From CBFGRV01 sp965651265 (GTDB lineage Bacteria; Bacteroidota; Rhodothermia; Rhodothermales; VXPQ01): 56,779 nt of DNA. The stretch covers positions 1 through 56,779 of the forward strand of contig CBFGRV010000022.1 in NCBI GenBank assembly GCA_965651265.1, read 5' to 3'. Under the pieces are notes generated by a model that was not told the DNA's origin, did not search any database, and was given only the letters and a program-made list of their open reading frames with translations. Shown one piece after another: positions 34,312 to 42,546 of this stretch. How positions within the stretch are numbered: the first letter of the stretch is position 1; each line of letters starts with the position of its first letter. The position numbers and the translations under genes are program-made.

Positions 34312-34346
34312 CCCTTTTTTGGGACACCAAGGTCCCAATAAAAGGG
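34312..34346. other. 14-bp hairpin between VOC gene and xth
   Basis: CCCTTTTTTGGGAC (34312-34325) pairs with GTCCCAATAAAAGGG (34332-34346) across loop ACCAAG, with one bulged T at 34339. No U tract follows the stem on either strand, so it is not a classic terminator. It may protect mRNA ends or stop transcription from the VOC operon. A weaker hairpin, GATCCC/GGGATC, lies at 34444-34462. Confidence 0.55.
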
Positions 34347-34496
34347 ATCTCCTAGTTCGTGGTTTACCATCTTGGACGAAGCGGACTAGCGCCGGAGTTA
34401 GCTATGATCTTCCGACGCTTTAGCTCGAGCTCTGGAGGATCTGGATCCCCGTTTCAGGGATCGGTTATCGCGGATCTACAGGCTGTGGCCCGTTCC

Positions 34497-35417
34497 CTAT
34501 CCTACGCGCACGACGGTGCCCCAGGGGTCGGCGGCTGACCAGGTGCCGTCCGACTCCGTGACGGAATAGCCGGCCTGTTCCAGGGAGCGCCGAGCGGCTT
34601 CGACGGCCGCTCCATCGGGCAGCTTGATCGTCCACTCGATCAAACGCGCCTCATCGAGGCGGGAAGGAGGCGCCCCGCGGGCCCAGATGTTGGTGCCCAG
34701 ATGATGATGATATCCTCCGGCCGAAAGAAACAGCGCGCCGGGATAGCTCCAGACGACCTTGTCGAAGCCGAGCGCCTCGTGGTAAAACGAGGCGGCTCGA
34801 TCGATATCTCCGACGTGCAAATGCACGTGGCCGATCGTCGTGCCTGCGGGCGCCCCGTCCCAGGGCTCCGTGCCGGCCGCCGCAATGAGGCTTCGCAGAT
34901 CGATTGGTTCCGTCGCCATCTTGATCTCGCCCCTATTGCGTTCCCACGCGCTTCTCGGGCGATCGGCGTAGACTTCCAGGCCCAGGCCGTCGGGGTCGCT
35001 CAGGTAGACGGCTTCGCTGACGAGGTGATCGGCCATTCCCAGCCGGACACCCCTGTCTGCGGCATGCCGGATGAATCGCCCCAGATCCTCTCTGCTCGGG
35101 AGGAGGATGGCGACGTGGTACAGACCGAGGCGCGAATGGGGCTTGACCGGTTGCGCGCCGGGGTTCTCGACGAGCTCTACGAGGGGCTCCTCGCCGGCGC
35201 CCATCAAGATCGATCGGCCCGAGGCGCCGCGCCCGAACGCATCGGCCTCCCCCTGTAGCGGGTGGAGGCCGATGACGTCCTGGTAGAACCGCATCGAGCG
35301 ATCCAGGTCAGCAATCTGAAATCGGACGGCGCCTAGCCGCATGCCGGCCGGCATTCGAAATCCCGGCGCCGGAATTCCGACTTCGTTCTCCGCGCTGTGC
35401 GCGTCAGGCTTCGTCAT
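34497..35417 (-). CDS. Two-domain VOC (glyoxalase/extradiol dioxygenase) protein
   Basis: A 306-residue protein with two vicinal-oxygen-chelate domains in the arrangement of CatE/MhqO-like catechol 2,3-dioxygenases. The first starts MRLGAVRFQIADLDRSMRFY and includes GLYHVAILLPSRED. The second starts TTIGHVHLHVGDIDRAASFY and includes GGYHHHLGTNIWA. Candidate metal ligands are His in HVHLHV, His in HHHLGTN and a late Glu. Such enzymes open catechols or quinol adducts with Fe(II) and O2. It overlaps yceI by 14 bases and is controlled with it by the upstream MarR regulator, a context that in other bacteria goes with quinone or electrophile stress. Confidence 0.88.
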   Translation of the reverse strand: MTKPDAHSAENEVGIPAPGFRMPAGMRLGAVRFQIADLDRSMRFYQDVIGLHPLQGEADAFGRGASGRSILMGAGEEPLVELVENPGAQPVKPHSRLGLYHVAILLPSREDLGRFIRHAADRGVRLGMADHLVSEAVYLSDPDGLGLEVYADRPRSAWERNRGEIKMATEPIDLRSLIAAAGTEPWDGAPAGTTIGHVHLHVGDIDRAASFYHEALGFDKVVWSYPGALFLSAGGYHHHLGTNIWARGAPPSRLDEARLIEWTIKLPDGAAVEAARRSLEQAGYSVTESDGTWSAADPWGTVVRVG

Positions 35418-35967
35418 TCTGCAATACCGCCTGAATTTCGAGCTCCAGATCGACGTGCTCGCTTACCAGCACGCCTCCCGTCTCGAGTGCTGCGTTCCAG
35501 TTCAGACCCCAGTCTTTACGGTTGATGGTCGTGCGCGCCTCGAGGGCAATCTTATCGTTTCCGAACGGATCGCGCCCGGCGCCGAGGTATTCACCCTCGA
35601 ACTCGACCTCCTTCGTGACACCACGCATCGTCAACTCGCCGATCAGCGTGAACCTGGAGCCATCCACATCCTTGACCCCTGTACTCTTGAAGGTAATGGT
35701 AGGATATTTGTCCGCATCGAAGAAATCGGCCGAGCGCAGGTGCGCGTCGCGCTTTTCATCATTCGTGGTGATCGACGCCGTCTGAGCAGTGCCTTCGGCT
35801 TCGATCGTCGAGAGATCGTCCGGATCCAGGCGCACGATGCCTTCGAAGTTCTCGAAGGAGCCACGGACCTTGCTGAATCCGAGGTGGCGCACAGTGAATC
35901 CGAGTCGCGAGTGCGAAGGATCGACGGCGTAGGTGTTTACCTGGATATCTTGAGCGGTGCTGTTCAT
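35404..35967 (-). CDS. YceI-family protein, cytosolic
   Basis: A 187-residue lipocalin-like YceI protein, a family that binds polyisoprenoids or similar amphiphiles in a long beta barrel. Typical segments are YAVDPSHSRLGFTVRHLGFS, VRGSFENFEGIVRLDP, HLRSADFFDADKYPTITFKS and LTMRGVTKEVEFEGEYLG. There is no signal peptide, unlike many periplasmic YceI proteins, so it probably works in the cytosol. It lies between marR and the VOC gene in one operon and overlaps the VOC gene by 14 bases. An unusual set of alternative hairpins is present in the 84 bases between marR and this gene. Confidence 0.92.
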   Translation of the reverse strand: MNSTAQDIQVNTYAVDPSHSRLGFTVRHLGFSKVRGSFENFEGIVRLDPDDLSTIEAEGTAQTASITTNDEKRDAHLRSADFFDADKYPTITFKSTGVKDVDGSRFTLIGELTMRGVTKEVEFEGEYLGAGRDPFGNDKIALEARTTINRKDWGLNWNAALETGGVLVSEHVDLELEIQAVLQNDEA

Positions 35968-36021
35968 GGTATTCCTCAGTCTCTTATTTCGGTTTTTGGA
36001 TCGATTCCTTTCTCGAATTTG

Positions 36022-36048
36022 GATTGCCGGGGCAATCTTCAGATTGCC
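36022..36048. promoter_or_regulatory. Mutually exclusive hairpins between marR and yceI
   Basis: GATTGCC (36022-36028), GGCAATC (36031-36037) and GATTGCC (36042-36048) form two alternative stems, since the middle element can pair with either neighbour. The element lies 3 bases beyond the marR stop, in the transcript leading to yceI. It could tune read-through or mRNA stability in the operon; it carries no U tract. Confidence 0.4.
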
Positions 36049-36051
36049 CTG

Positions 36052-36519
36052 TCAGGTGTTCTGTCGAACCTGGGACAGCAGCGCGATCAGCGTTTCCAGC
36101 TGTTCGGGGTTGAGGGTTCGAAACGGTCGTTGCTGTTCTGCCGCGACCTCATCGTCAATCTTCGCCAGCAGGCGCCTTCCCGTCTCCGTGAGGGTCGTTT
36201 GTACCATCCGGCGATCCTCTGTTGAGCGCTCGCGCGCGATGTAGCCGCTCTCCTCCATGCGATCGAGGAGCCGCGTCACGTCGGGCATGCGCGTGACCAT
36301 GCGTTCGGCGATCTCGTAGCGGCACAGTCCCTCTTCTCCTGCACCGCGGAGGATGCGGAGGACGTTGAACTGGGTCGCCGTGATGCCGTGCGGCTTCAGC
36401 ATCTGCTCGAAGGCATCCACGATGCGGGAGCTCGTTCGAATGATGCTGATCTGCGCGGCGTGCTCGAGGCTCGAGAACGGCGCCTTCTGCTTGATCTCCT
36501 GTGATAGCTCTAGACTCAT
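36052..36519 (-). CDS. MarR-family transcriptional regulator
   Basis: A 155-residue winged-helix repressor-type regulator. The recognition region is GITATQFNVLRILRGAGEEG, followed by YEIAERMVTRMPDVTRLLDR and wing YIARERSTEDRRMVQTTLTE, whose DxR pattern is diagnostic for the family. The helices at both ends form the dimer interface. A strong ribosome binding site, AGGAAG, precedes the ATG. Two short inverted repeats 31-58 bases upstream of the start are likely autoregulatory sites. By operon position it should control yceI and the VOC gene, with electrophilic or quinone-like compounds as plausible signals. It is divergent from the metal-ATPase operon. Confidence 0.92.
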   Translation of the reverse strand: MSLELSQEIKQKAPFSSLEHAAQISIIRTSSRIVDAFEQMLKPHGITATQFNVLRILRGAGEEGLCRYEIAERMVTRMPDVTRLLDRMEESGYIARERSTEDRRMVQTTLTETGRRLLAKIDDEVAAEQQRPFRTLNPEQLETLIALLSQVRQNT

Positions 36520-36549
36520 GGTCTTCCTTTCAGTGAACGTCTCAATATA

Positions 36550-36577
36550 TGTGTTATCACAACTATTGTTCGCACAA
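36550..36577. promoter_or_regulatory. Candidate MarR operator, two inverted repeats
   Basis: TGTGTTATCACA (36550-36561) and TTGTTCGCACAA (36566-36577) are adjacent inverted repeats with 4-base arms. They lie 31-58 bases upstream of the marR start, in an AT-rich stretch. The size and place fit MarR dimer sites. Confidence 0.45.
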
Positions 36578-36681
36578 ACATTATGAAGATTGTGTTACTC
36601 CGGGTTCGCCCATGGGGCCGCATATCCGAATGGAAGTCGCCCATTGATGAAAATCAGATGAACGGTGCGGGAAATGGAAAC

Positions 36682-36699
36682 CCTGGACCATACTCCAGG
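36682..36699 (+). promoter_or_regulatory. MerR/ZntR-type operator before metal ATPase
   Basis: CCTGGA-N6-TCCAGG is an inverted repeat whose CTGGA/TCCAG arms resemble the ZntR operator (CTGGAGT-type arms). It lies 63 bases upstream of the ATPase ATG, and the operon encodes a MerR regulator. No good -35/-10 pair with the usual 19-20 base spacing could be fixed around it. Confidence 0.55.
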
Positions 36700-36762
36700 C
36701 TGTTGGACGACCCACTACCGGCACCAACCGGACGTGCTATTTCCCGACCGACTGGAGACGTC

Positions 36763-38721
36763 ATGAGCCTGTCGACTACATGTACCTCGCCCAAATACCG
36801 GCTGCTATTGAATGGACTCTTGCTGGGCGTGGGATGGACCGCCGCGCTTACCGGTTATGCTCGAATCGGGGCCACTCTGCTGATCGTCGTTTCCGCGATA
36901 GCCGGCTGGGGTATCGCCGTTCGCGCGTGGAATGCTCTCCGCGTCCGGCATGTCTCCATCGAGCTGCTCATCACGATTGCGGCGGCCGGCGCTCTCATCA
37001 TCGGCGAGTATATCGAAGCGGCCGCGGTCACCTTCCTCTTTCAACTGGGCAATTATCTCGAAACCCGCTCCATGCGGCGGACGCGGAGCGCTCTCGAGAA
37101 TCTGCTCTCAACGGCACCGGAAACCGCCCTGGTTGTGCGCGGTGTCGATATCGTTGAGGTGCCCGCGCACGCCGTGCAGAAGGATGACGTGATCCGCGTG
37201 CGGCCTGGAGCGCGGGTCCCGGTGGATGGAGTCGTGACCGGCGGCTTTTCCACGGTGAATGAGAGCCCCATCACGGGCGAACCGCTGCCTGCGGAGAAGT
37301 CACCCGGGGCGGCCGTGTACGCTGGATCGGTGAACAATTCGGGGCTTCTGGAGGTGCGTGCGACCGGCGTGGGTGCGGAGACGACGCTGGCCCGTATCGT
37401 GCGACGGGTCGAAGAGGCGCAGGAGACCAAGGTGCCGCTGCAGCGATTCATCGAGCGCTTCGCGAGGTGGTATACGCCGGCGATCATCGCCTTGAGTGCT
37501 GCGGCATTTGCGTGGACATCCGACATCCACCTGGCCCTTACGCTGCTCGTCATCGCGTGTCCGGGTGCGCTGGTGATCGCGACGCCCGTCGCCGTCACGG
37601 TAGGTGTCGGGCGTGCCGCCCGGCGGGGCATGCTGGTCAAGGGCGGCTCGTTCCTTGAATCGATGGGCCGTATTTCTGCGATCGTCTTCGACAAGACGGG
37701 CACGATCACCGAAGGCCGGCCGCGCCTGGTTAACGTAAGTGCATTCGCCACGCCGGAGCACGCCCGGCTCGCAGAAGCCTGTGGGCGCACCGGAGAGGAG
37801 ATCGGACCTGCACAGGAAGTGCTCTGCTGGGCGGCCCTTGCCGAGGCCGATGCGAGTCATCCCATCGGCGAGCCTGTCATCGAGGCCGTGCGAGCTTCGG
37901 GCCGTTTGCCGCAGAGCGATCGATCCGAGACCATCGCCGGGCAAGGCATTCGGGCAAGCTGGCGTGGTCACGAGGTCGTCATTGGCCGGGCAGCCTGGCT
38001 GCGGGACCAGGGACACTCCATCCCGCAACAGGCGATAGCTTATGAAGCGGGCCATCAGCAAGATGGTCACGCGTCGGCGCTCGTCGCTGTTGACGGCGAG
38101 GTGATCGGAGCGTTCGCCGTGGCAGATCAGGTGCGCGAGGAGGCGCCGGACACCGTGCGCAGGCTGCGCCGCCTGGGCATCGAGCGCATCATCATGGCTT
38201 CCGGCGATAGCGAACCTGCTGCCACCGCCGTGTCACGGAATGTGGGGATCACCGAAACCTATGCCCGCCAGATGCCCGAGGACAAGCTGGCGCTGATCCA
38301 CCGGCTGCAGGCGGAAGGGCACGTGGTGGCGTTCGTGGGCGACGGCATCAACGACGCCCCCGCCCTTGCCGCCGCTGATATCGGCATTGCGATGGGCGCG
38401 GCCGGCACCGACGTCGCCGTGGAGGCCGCCGATCTTGCCTTGCTGACCAACGACTTGCGACGCATCCCCGAGGCCGTCTCGCTCTCCCGGCGGACGGGCG
38501 GCGCCATCCGGCAGAACCTGGCCATCGCCCTCGTGACCGTGGCCGTTCTGCTAGCCGGTGTACTCGCCGGCGACGTCCACATGGGCATGGGCATGCTCGT
38601 TCATCAGGCCTCGCTACTCGTGGTCGTCCTGAATAGCATGCGCCTGCGCGCGCCGAAGATGAGTGGCGCGACGGACGCTGACCGCAGCACAACTATAACC
38701 ACAACAAAGCCTCAGAGGTAG
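36763..38721 (+). CDS. P1B-type heavy-metal ATPase with CPG motif
   Basis: A 652-residue metal-exporting P-type ATPase. The actuator loop SPITGEP is at 169-175, the phosphorylated Asp310 in FDKTGT, the nucleotide-domain motif SHPIGE near 365, and the hinge GDGINDAPAL. The transmembrane metal site reads ACPGALVIATP at 265-275: Cys-Pro-Gly at 266-268 instead of the Cys-Pro-Cys of Cu, Zn and Cd pumps. There is no N-terminal metal-binding domain; a separate HMA gene follows by 5 bases. ATG 36763 has a good GGAG site; an upstream extension from 36583 runs through the operator and is not plausible. The metal is uncertain. Confidence 0.92.
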   Translation: MSLSTTCTSPKYRLLLNGLLLGVGWTAALTGYARIGATLLIVVSAIAGWGIAVRAWNALRVRHVSIELLITIAAAGALIIGEYIEAAAVTFLFQLGNYLETRSMRRTRSALENLLSTAPETALVVRGVDIVEVPAHAVQKDDVIRVRPGARVPVDGVVTGGFSTVNESPITGEPLPAEKSPGAAVYAGSVNNSGLLEVRATGVGAETTLARIVRRVEEAQETKVPLQRFIERFARWYTPAIIALSAAAFAWTSDIHLALTLLVIACPGALVIATPVAVTVGVGRAARRGMLVKGGSFLESMGRISAIVFDKTGTITEGRPRLVNVSAFATPEHARLAEACGRTGEEIGPAQEVLCWAALAEADASHPIGEPVIEAVRASGRLPQSDRSETIAGQGIRASWRGHEVVIGRAAWLRDQGHSIPQQAIAYEAGHQQDGHASALVAVDGEVIGAFAVADQVREEAPDTVRRLRRLGIERIIMASGDSEPAATAVSRNVGITETYARQMPEDKLALIHRLQAEGHVVAFVGDGINDAPALAAADIGIAMGAAGTDVAVEAADLALLTNDLRRIPEAVSLSRRTGGAIRQNLAIALVTVAVLLAGVLAGDVHMGMGMLVHQASLLVVVLNSMRLRAPKMSGATDADRSTTITTTKPQR

Positions 38722-38725
38722 TACC

Positions 38726-38941
38726 ATGAAAACGACCCTTCGAAGCCATGAATTGACCTGCCCATCGTGCATCGTAAAGATCGAGAAGCAGCTTCAACGC
38801 ATCAGCGGCGTCGAAAGCGTAGACGTGCAATTTCAATCCGGCCGGATTGTCGTCGAGCATGACGAAGAGCAGGCCGGCACCGATGCGCTCGTCGATGCCG
38901 TCCGCAAGGTAGGCTACGAGGTCCGCGTCGCCCCTTTCTAG
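38726..38941 (+). CDS. Free-standing HMA metal-binding protein
   Basis: A 71-residue heavy-metal-associated domain protein of Atx1/CopZ size. The metal site is CPSC, cysteines 12 and 15 in HELTCPSCIVKIEKQL, a CxxC variant with Pro in place of the usual Met or Gly next to the first Cys. The ferredoxin-like fold continues with ISGVESVDVQFQSGRIVVEH and VDAVRKVGYEV. A GAGG site lies ahead of the ATG. It sits 5 bases after the ATPase stop and likely replaces the N-terminal domain the ATPase lacks, delivering metal to it in the cytosol or sensing metal for regulation. Confidence 0.93.
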   Translation: MKTTLRSHELTCPSCIVKIEKQLQRISGVESVDVQFQSGRIVVEHDEEQAGTDALVDAVRKVGYEVRVAPF

Positions 38942-38988
38942 GGGCGCGCGGCCTCCGTACGAATCCGCACCATCAAACCGACATCATC

Positions 38989-39399
38989 ATGGGAACCCTC
39001 ACGACGAGCCAGGTCGCCGAGCGTGCCGACGTCAACATCGACACGGTGCGTTATTACGAGAAACGCGGCCTGCTCCCGGAGCCACCCCGCACGTCCGCCG
39101 GCTACCGGAAATACTCGGCGGAGCACGTCGCGCACATCCGATTCATCAAGCGTGCCCAGGAGCTCGGCTTCACGCTGGAGGAGATCGGCGAGTTGCTGAA
39201 ATTGCGGGTGATCCCCGGAGCCGGCGCCGAGGTCCGCGAGAAGACTTCGGAGAAGGTGGCCGAAATCGAGGGGAAAATCCATGACCTCGAGCGCATCAGG
39301 CTCAAGTTATTGGAACTGGCGGAGGCCTGTGACCACCATGGTACTCCCGACAGCTGTCGGGTTCTGGATGCCCTTTCGAATCCGGAGGATGATTTCTGA
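38989..39399 (+). CDS. MerR-family metal-responsive regulator
   Basis: A 136-residue MerR regulator. The N-terminal winged helix is typical (TTSQVAERADVNIDTVRYYE, then KRGLLPEPPR and GYRKYS). A dimerisation helix is followed by a C-terminal metal loop ACDHHGTPDSC with Cys114 and Cys123, nearly the spacing of ZntR (114 and 124). The third ligand of MerR and ZntR, a cysteine near position 79-82, is missing; the region reads VIPGAGAEV. His116 and His117 may substitute. It lies 47 bases after the HMA gene and probably acts at the CCTGGA-N6-TCCAGG site before the ATPase gene. Confidence 0.92.
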   Translation: MGTLTTSQVAERADVNIDTVRYYEKRGLLPEPPRTSAGYRKYSAEHVAHIRFIKRAQELGFTLEEIGELLKLRVIPGAGAEVREKTSEKVAEIEGKIHDLERIRLKLLELAEACDHHGTPDSCRVLDALSNPEDDF

Positions 39400-39440
39400 G
39401 CCGAGCCCTTCAATTGCAGGCAATAAAGCTTCAGTTCTTA

Positions 39441-39446
39441 TATAAT
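39441..39446 (+). promoter_or_regulatory. Candidate -10 box of the cytochrome operon
   Basis: TATAAT in an AT-rich stretch (AGTTCTTATATAATTCATCC) lies 56 bases before the PVC-type cytochrome start. The match to a generic -10 is perfect, but there is no clear upstream partner, so this is tentative. Confidence 0.3.
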
Positions 39447-39501
39447 TCATCCTGAGCTGTACTTGCCTCCTCGGCTCCGTTTGGAGCCATCCTTTGCCCA
39501 A

Positions 39502-42500
39502 ATGCCCACCATCACACGTCCCCGTCCCCCGGAGTTTCGGCGGGCTGCCATTATTGCCGCAGCGGCGATGGCCGGAGTTGTGCTCATCAGCACACTCGCC
39601 GCCGACCGCTACCAATGGTTGTACAACAGCCGATCTCCCCGGGACGCCCTCAATTCGTTTGAGCTGCATCCCGGATTCCAGATTGACCTGGTTGCCGCCG
39701 AACCATTGATATCCGATCCCATCGACATGGAGATCGATGAGGATGGGCGCCTGTACGTTCTCGAGATGCACGGTTACCCGACCGATCAGACGGGCACCGA
39801 TCGTATCGTGCTGTTGAAGGATTCAAACGGCGACGGCCGCATGGATGAGAGCGTCGTCTTCGCCGACTCGCTCGTCTGGCCCATGGGCATCATGCGGTGG
39901 AAGAACGGGCTGATCGTGACGGAGGCACCGGATGTTATTTATCTCGAGGATGTCGATGGTGACGGCCGCGCCGACATCCGAGAGCGCATCCTGACAGGAT
40001 TTTTCGATCAGGATCCGGAGTCAGACGTCAACAACCCGGTTTACGGTCTGGACAACTGGATCTACCTGGCGAATACGCGTCGGAGTGACAGCGAAATCCG
40101 TTATGTCGACCGACCTCGTCGCCCGCGCATTCCGCATCACGCGACCAGCCGGAACGTGCGGTTCCAGCCGGATCGGGGCGGGCTTGAACCGCTTTCGGGG
40201 GGGACGCAGTTTGGATTCACGTTCGATCGCTGGGGCCGGCCGCTTTACGTGAACAACCGCAACCACATTTATCAGGAGGTCATTCCGGCGAGATATCTCG
40301 AGCGCAGGCCCGACCTGCTCGTCGCCAACGCCTCTGCCTCGATCTCGGACCACGGAGAAGCCGCGCAGGTATTTCCGATCACCGCCGATCCGAATCCACA
40401 ATTGCTCACCGACGTGGGCGAAATTACGGCGGCATGCGGGATCACGTTTTATGATGGGGGTGCCTTTCCGGAAGGTTTTGGGAACGTCGTCTTCGTTGGC
40501 GAGCCGGCGCATAATCTTGTTCACGCCGACCTGCTCGGGAGCGCCGGTCCGACCCTGTCGGCGTCCCGTCTCGAGCCGCACGCCGAGTTCCTGGCATCCA
40601 CCGATTCGTGGTTTCGGCCGGTGAACATGTACGTGGGGCCGGACGGCGCCCTGTACGTGGTGGACTATTACCGGCAGATCATCGAAGGGCCGGAGTGGCT
40701 GGCCGATGACGTGCTCGCATCCGGCGACCTCTACAACGGCTCCGACAGAGGCCGGATTTACCGCATCTCGCGGGAAGGCGCGCCTTCGCCCGACTGGACG
40801 ACGGGGCTCTCGCTCGGGCAGGCTTCGGATGAGGAGCTGGTCACTTATCTAAGCCATCCGAACATCTGGTGGCGGCGTCACGCGCAGCGAATGTTGGTGG
40901 ATCGGGATGCCGTCGCCGTCGCGCCGCAGCTCGTTGCCCTCGCGCTAGGCGGGGAGGCGGCCGTCGGGCGCCTGCATGCACTCTGGACGCTGGAAGGCCT
41001 GGAAAGGCTGGATGATGCCGTTGTGGCGGCCGCGATGCGAGATCCGGAACCCGGCGTGCGGGAGAACGCCATCCAGCTCGCAGAACCACGACTGGCGGCC
41101 TCCGCTGAGCTTCAGGCGGCGCTGCTTGCCATGAAGGGCGATCCGGATCCGCGCGTCCGCTTTCAGGTGCTATTGGCACTGGGCATCCTGGATTCACCGG
41201 AGGCCGCCGCGGCTCGGGAAGAGCTGTTGTTCGACCAGGTCGACGATCCCTGGATGCAGATCGCTGCCCTGTCGGCGCCCGACGTCAGTGAGCACGACCT
41301 CCTACGGTCCATGCTCGACCGGTATGAGCCGAAATTTGCGCCACTGGTTCGCCGCCTTACCGCGATGATCACGACGGACCGACCGAATGAGGAGCTTCAG
41401 CCGCTGCTCGTAGAATCGGCAGATCCGGGCTCGGCCGCGCCATGGCAGGCCCCCGTTCTGGAGGGCATCGCGCAGGGCCTCAAGGGCCGAAACGACTCCC
41501 GTGCCCTCCTGCGGAGCGAATCATCGCGGCTTGTGGATGCCGTATTCGAACACCCCGTCGACTCTGCACGACAGGCCGCCCTGCTTGTACTGGAGACAAC
41601 CGGCCTACCCTCCACCGACGCATGGTTGGTGGAATACGCCCTGGCGATTGCCCAGGATGAGGCCGAGTCCGCGATGCATCGTGCGCTCGCGATCGACGTC
41701 CTCCGCCTGGCGGGTCCGGCCGCCCATTCCGCCGTGCTCCGATCCCTCATTGTGCCGAGGGCGCCTACTGCCGTGCAACTCGCGGCTGTTCGTGCGTTCG
41801 GGGCGGCCGCCGGCACCGAGTCCACGGAATTCCTGATCGAGTCCTGGCCGAACTTGACGCCTGAAGTGCGCGATGCCGCGCTCGCGAGCATTTTATCCTG
41901 GCCGCTTCAGTCAGAGCGAATCATCCTCCTGCTCGATGCGATCGCCGAGGGGCGAGTGCATCCGGCGGCCATCAGCTGGCCTCACAAGGTCACGCTGATG
42001 CGTGACATTCCCGATGCGCTTAAGCGGCGTGCGCGAACGCTAATCACGAGCGCCGAGGAGCAACGCCGGAAGGAGGTCGTCCGCTATGCAGACGCCGTAA
42101 AGACGCTCACCGGAGACCCTGAAAGTGGGCGTCCCCTCTTCGAGCGCGACTGCTCCACCTGCCACCGATTGGGCACCATCGCCGAGGGCTCCTCCTTCGG
42201 GCCCGATCTGATGAGCGTGCGAGGATGGAAGCCCGAGAATATCGTAGCGCACGTCGTCGAGCCGAATCAGTCCATTCCCTTCGGGTTCGACTACTGGCAG
42301 CTCGTGTTGAACAATGGCGAGACCTTCCAGGGAATCGTGGCAGAGGAATCGGCGAACGCCGTCACCATCCGCCGCCTCAGCCAGCCGGATGTGACCATTC
42401 CTCGGTCCGACATTGCTGCGCTTCGAAACCTGAACGTCTCCACCATGCCGTCGGATTTCATGGAGCGGCTGAGCCCTCAAGAAATGGCCGATCTGACCGC

Positions 42501-42522
42501 CTTCATCCGCACCGGACGCTAG
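39502..42522 (+). CDS. PVC-type haem-binding CxxCH protein with dehydrogenase-like propeller and HEAT repeats
   Basis: A 1006-residue exported protein with a transmembrane or signal helix at about 14-34 (AAIIAAAAMAGVVLISTLAA). The first 400 or so residues form a membrane-bound dehydrogenase-like propeller: FQIDLVAAEPLISDPIDMEI, LKDSNGDGRMDESVVFADSL, DVDGDGRADI and MYVGPDGALYVVDYYRQIIE, with Asp-rich calcium-type loops. Short helical HEAT-like repeats follow (about 450-840). A C-terminal cytochrome c domain has GRPLFERDCSTCHRLG, the CxxCH haem site, and FGPDLMSVRG. Such proteins are common in Planctomycetota and some Rhodothermia and are thought to oxidise sugars. It is followed by a partner carbohydrate-binding-like gene. 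Confidence 0.9.
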   Translation: MPTITRPRPPEFRRAAIIAAAAMAGVVLISTLAADRYQWLYNSRSPRDALNSFELHPGFQIDLVAAEPLISDPIDMEIDEDGRLYVLEMHGYPTDQTGTDRIVLLKDSNGDGRMDESVVFADSLVWPMGIMRWKNGLIVTEAPDVIYLEDVDGDGRADIRERILTGFFDQDPESDVNNPVYGLDNWIYLANTRRSDSEIRYVDRPRRPRIPHHATSRNVRFQPDRGGLEPLSGGTQFGFTFDRWGRPLYVNNRNHIYQEVIPARYLERRPDLLVANASASISDHGEAAQVFPITADPNPQLLTDVGEITAACGITFYDGGAFPEGFGNVVFVGEPAHNLVHADLLGSAGPTLSASRLEPHAEFLASTDSWFRPVNMYVGPDGALYVVDYYRQIIEGPEWLADDVLASGDLYNGSDRGRIYRISREGAPSPDWTTGLSLGQASDEELVTYLSHPNIWWRRHAQRMLVDRDAVAVAPQLVALALGGEAAVGRLHALWTLEGLERLDDAVVAAAMRDPEPGVRENAIQLAEPRLAASAELQAALLAMKGDPDPRVRFQVLLALGILDSPEAAAAREELLFDQVDDPWMQIAALSAPDVSEHDLLRSMLDRYEPKFAPLVRRLTAMITTDRPNEELQPLLVESADPGSAAPWQAPVLEGIAQGLKGRNDSRALLRSESSRLVDAVFEHPVDSARQAALLVLETTGLPSTDAWLVEYALAIAQDEAESAMHRALAIDVLRLAGPAAHSAVLRSLIVPRAPTAVQLAAVRAFGAAAGTESTEFLIESWPNLTPEVRDAALASILSWPLQSERIILLLDAIAEGRVHPAAISWPHKVTLMRDIPDALKRRARTLITSAEEQRRKEVVRYADAVKTLTGDPESGRPLFERDCSTCHRLGTIAEGSSFGPDLMSVRGWKPENIVAHVVEPNQSIPFGFDYWQLVLNNGETFQGIVAEESANAVTIRRLSQPDVTIPRSDIAALRNLNVSTMPSDFMERLSPQEMADLTAFIRTGR

Positions 42523-42546
42523 GGCCGTTCACGCCTCCATTCAGCC

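Noticed and set aside
34312..34346. Intrinsic terminator of the VOC operon
   Set aside because: The stem is strong, but there is no U-rich tail after it on either strand.
36583..36762. Longer start for the P1B-ATPase
   Set aside because: It would translate the MerR-type operator and promoter region; ATG 36763 has a good ribosome binding site.
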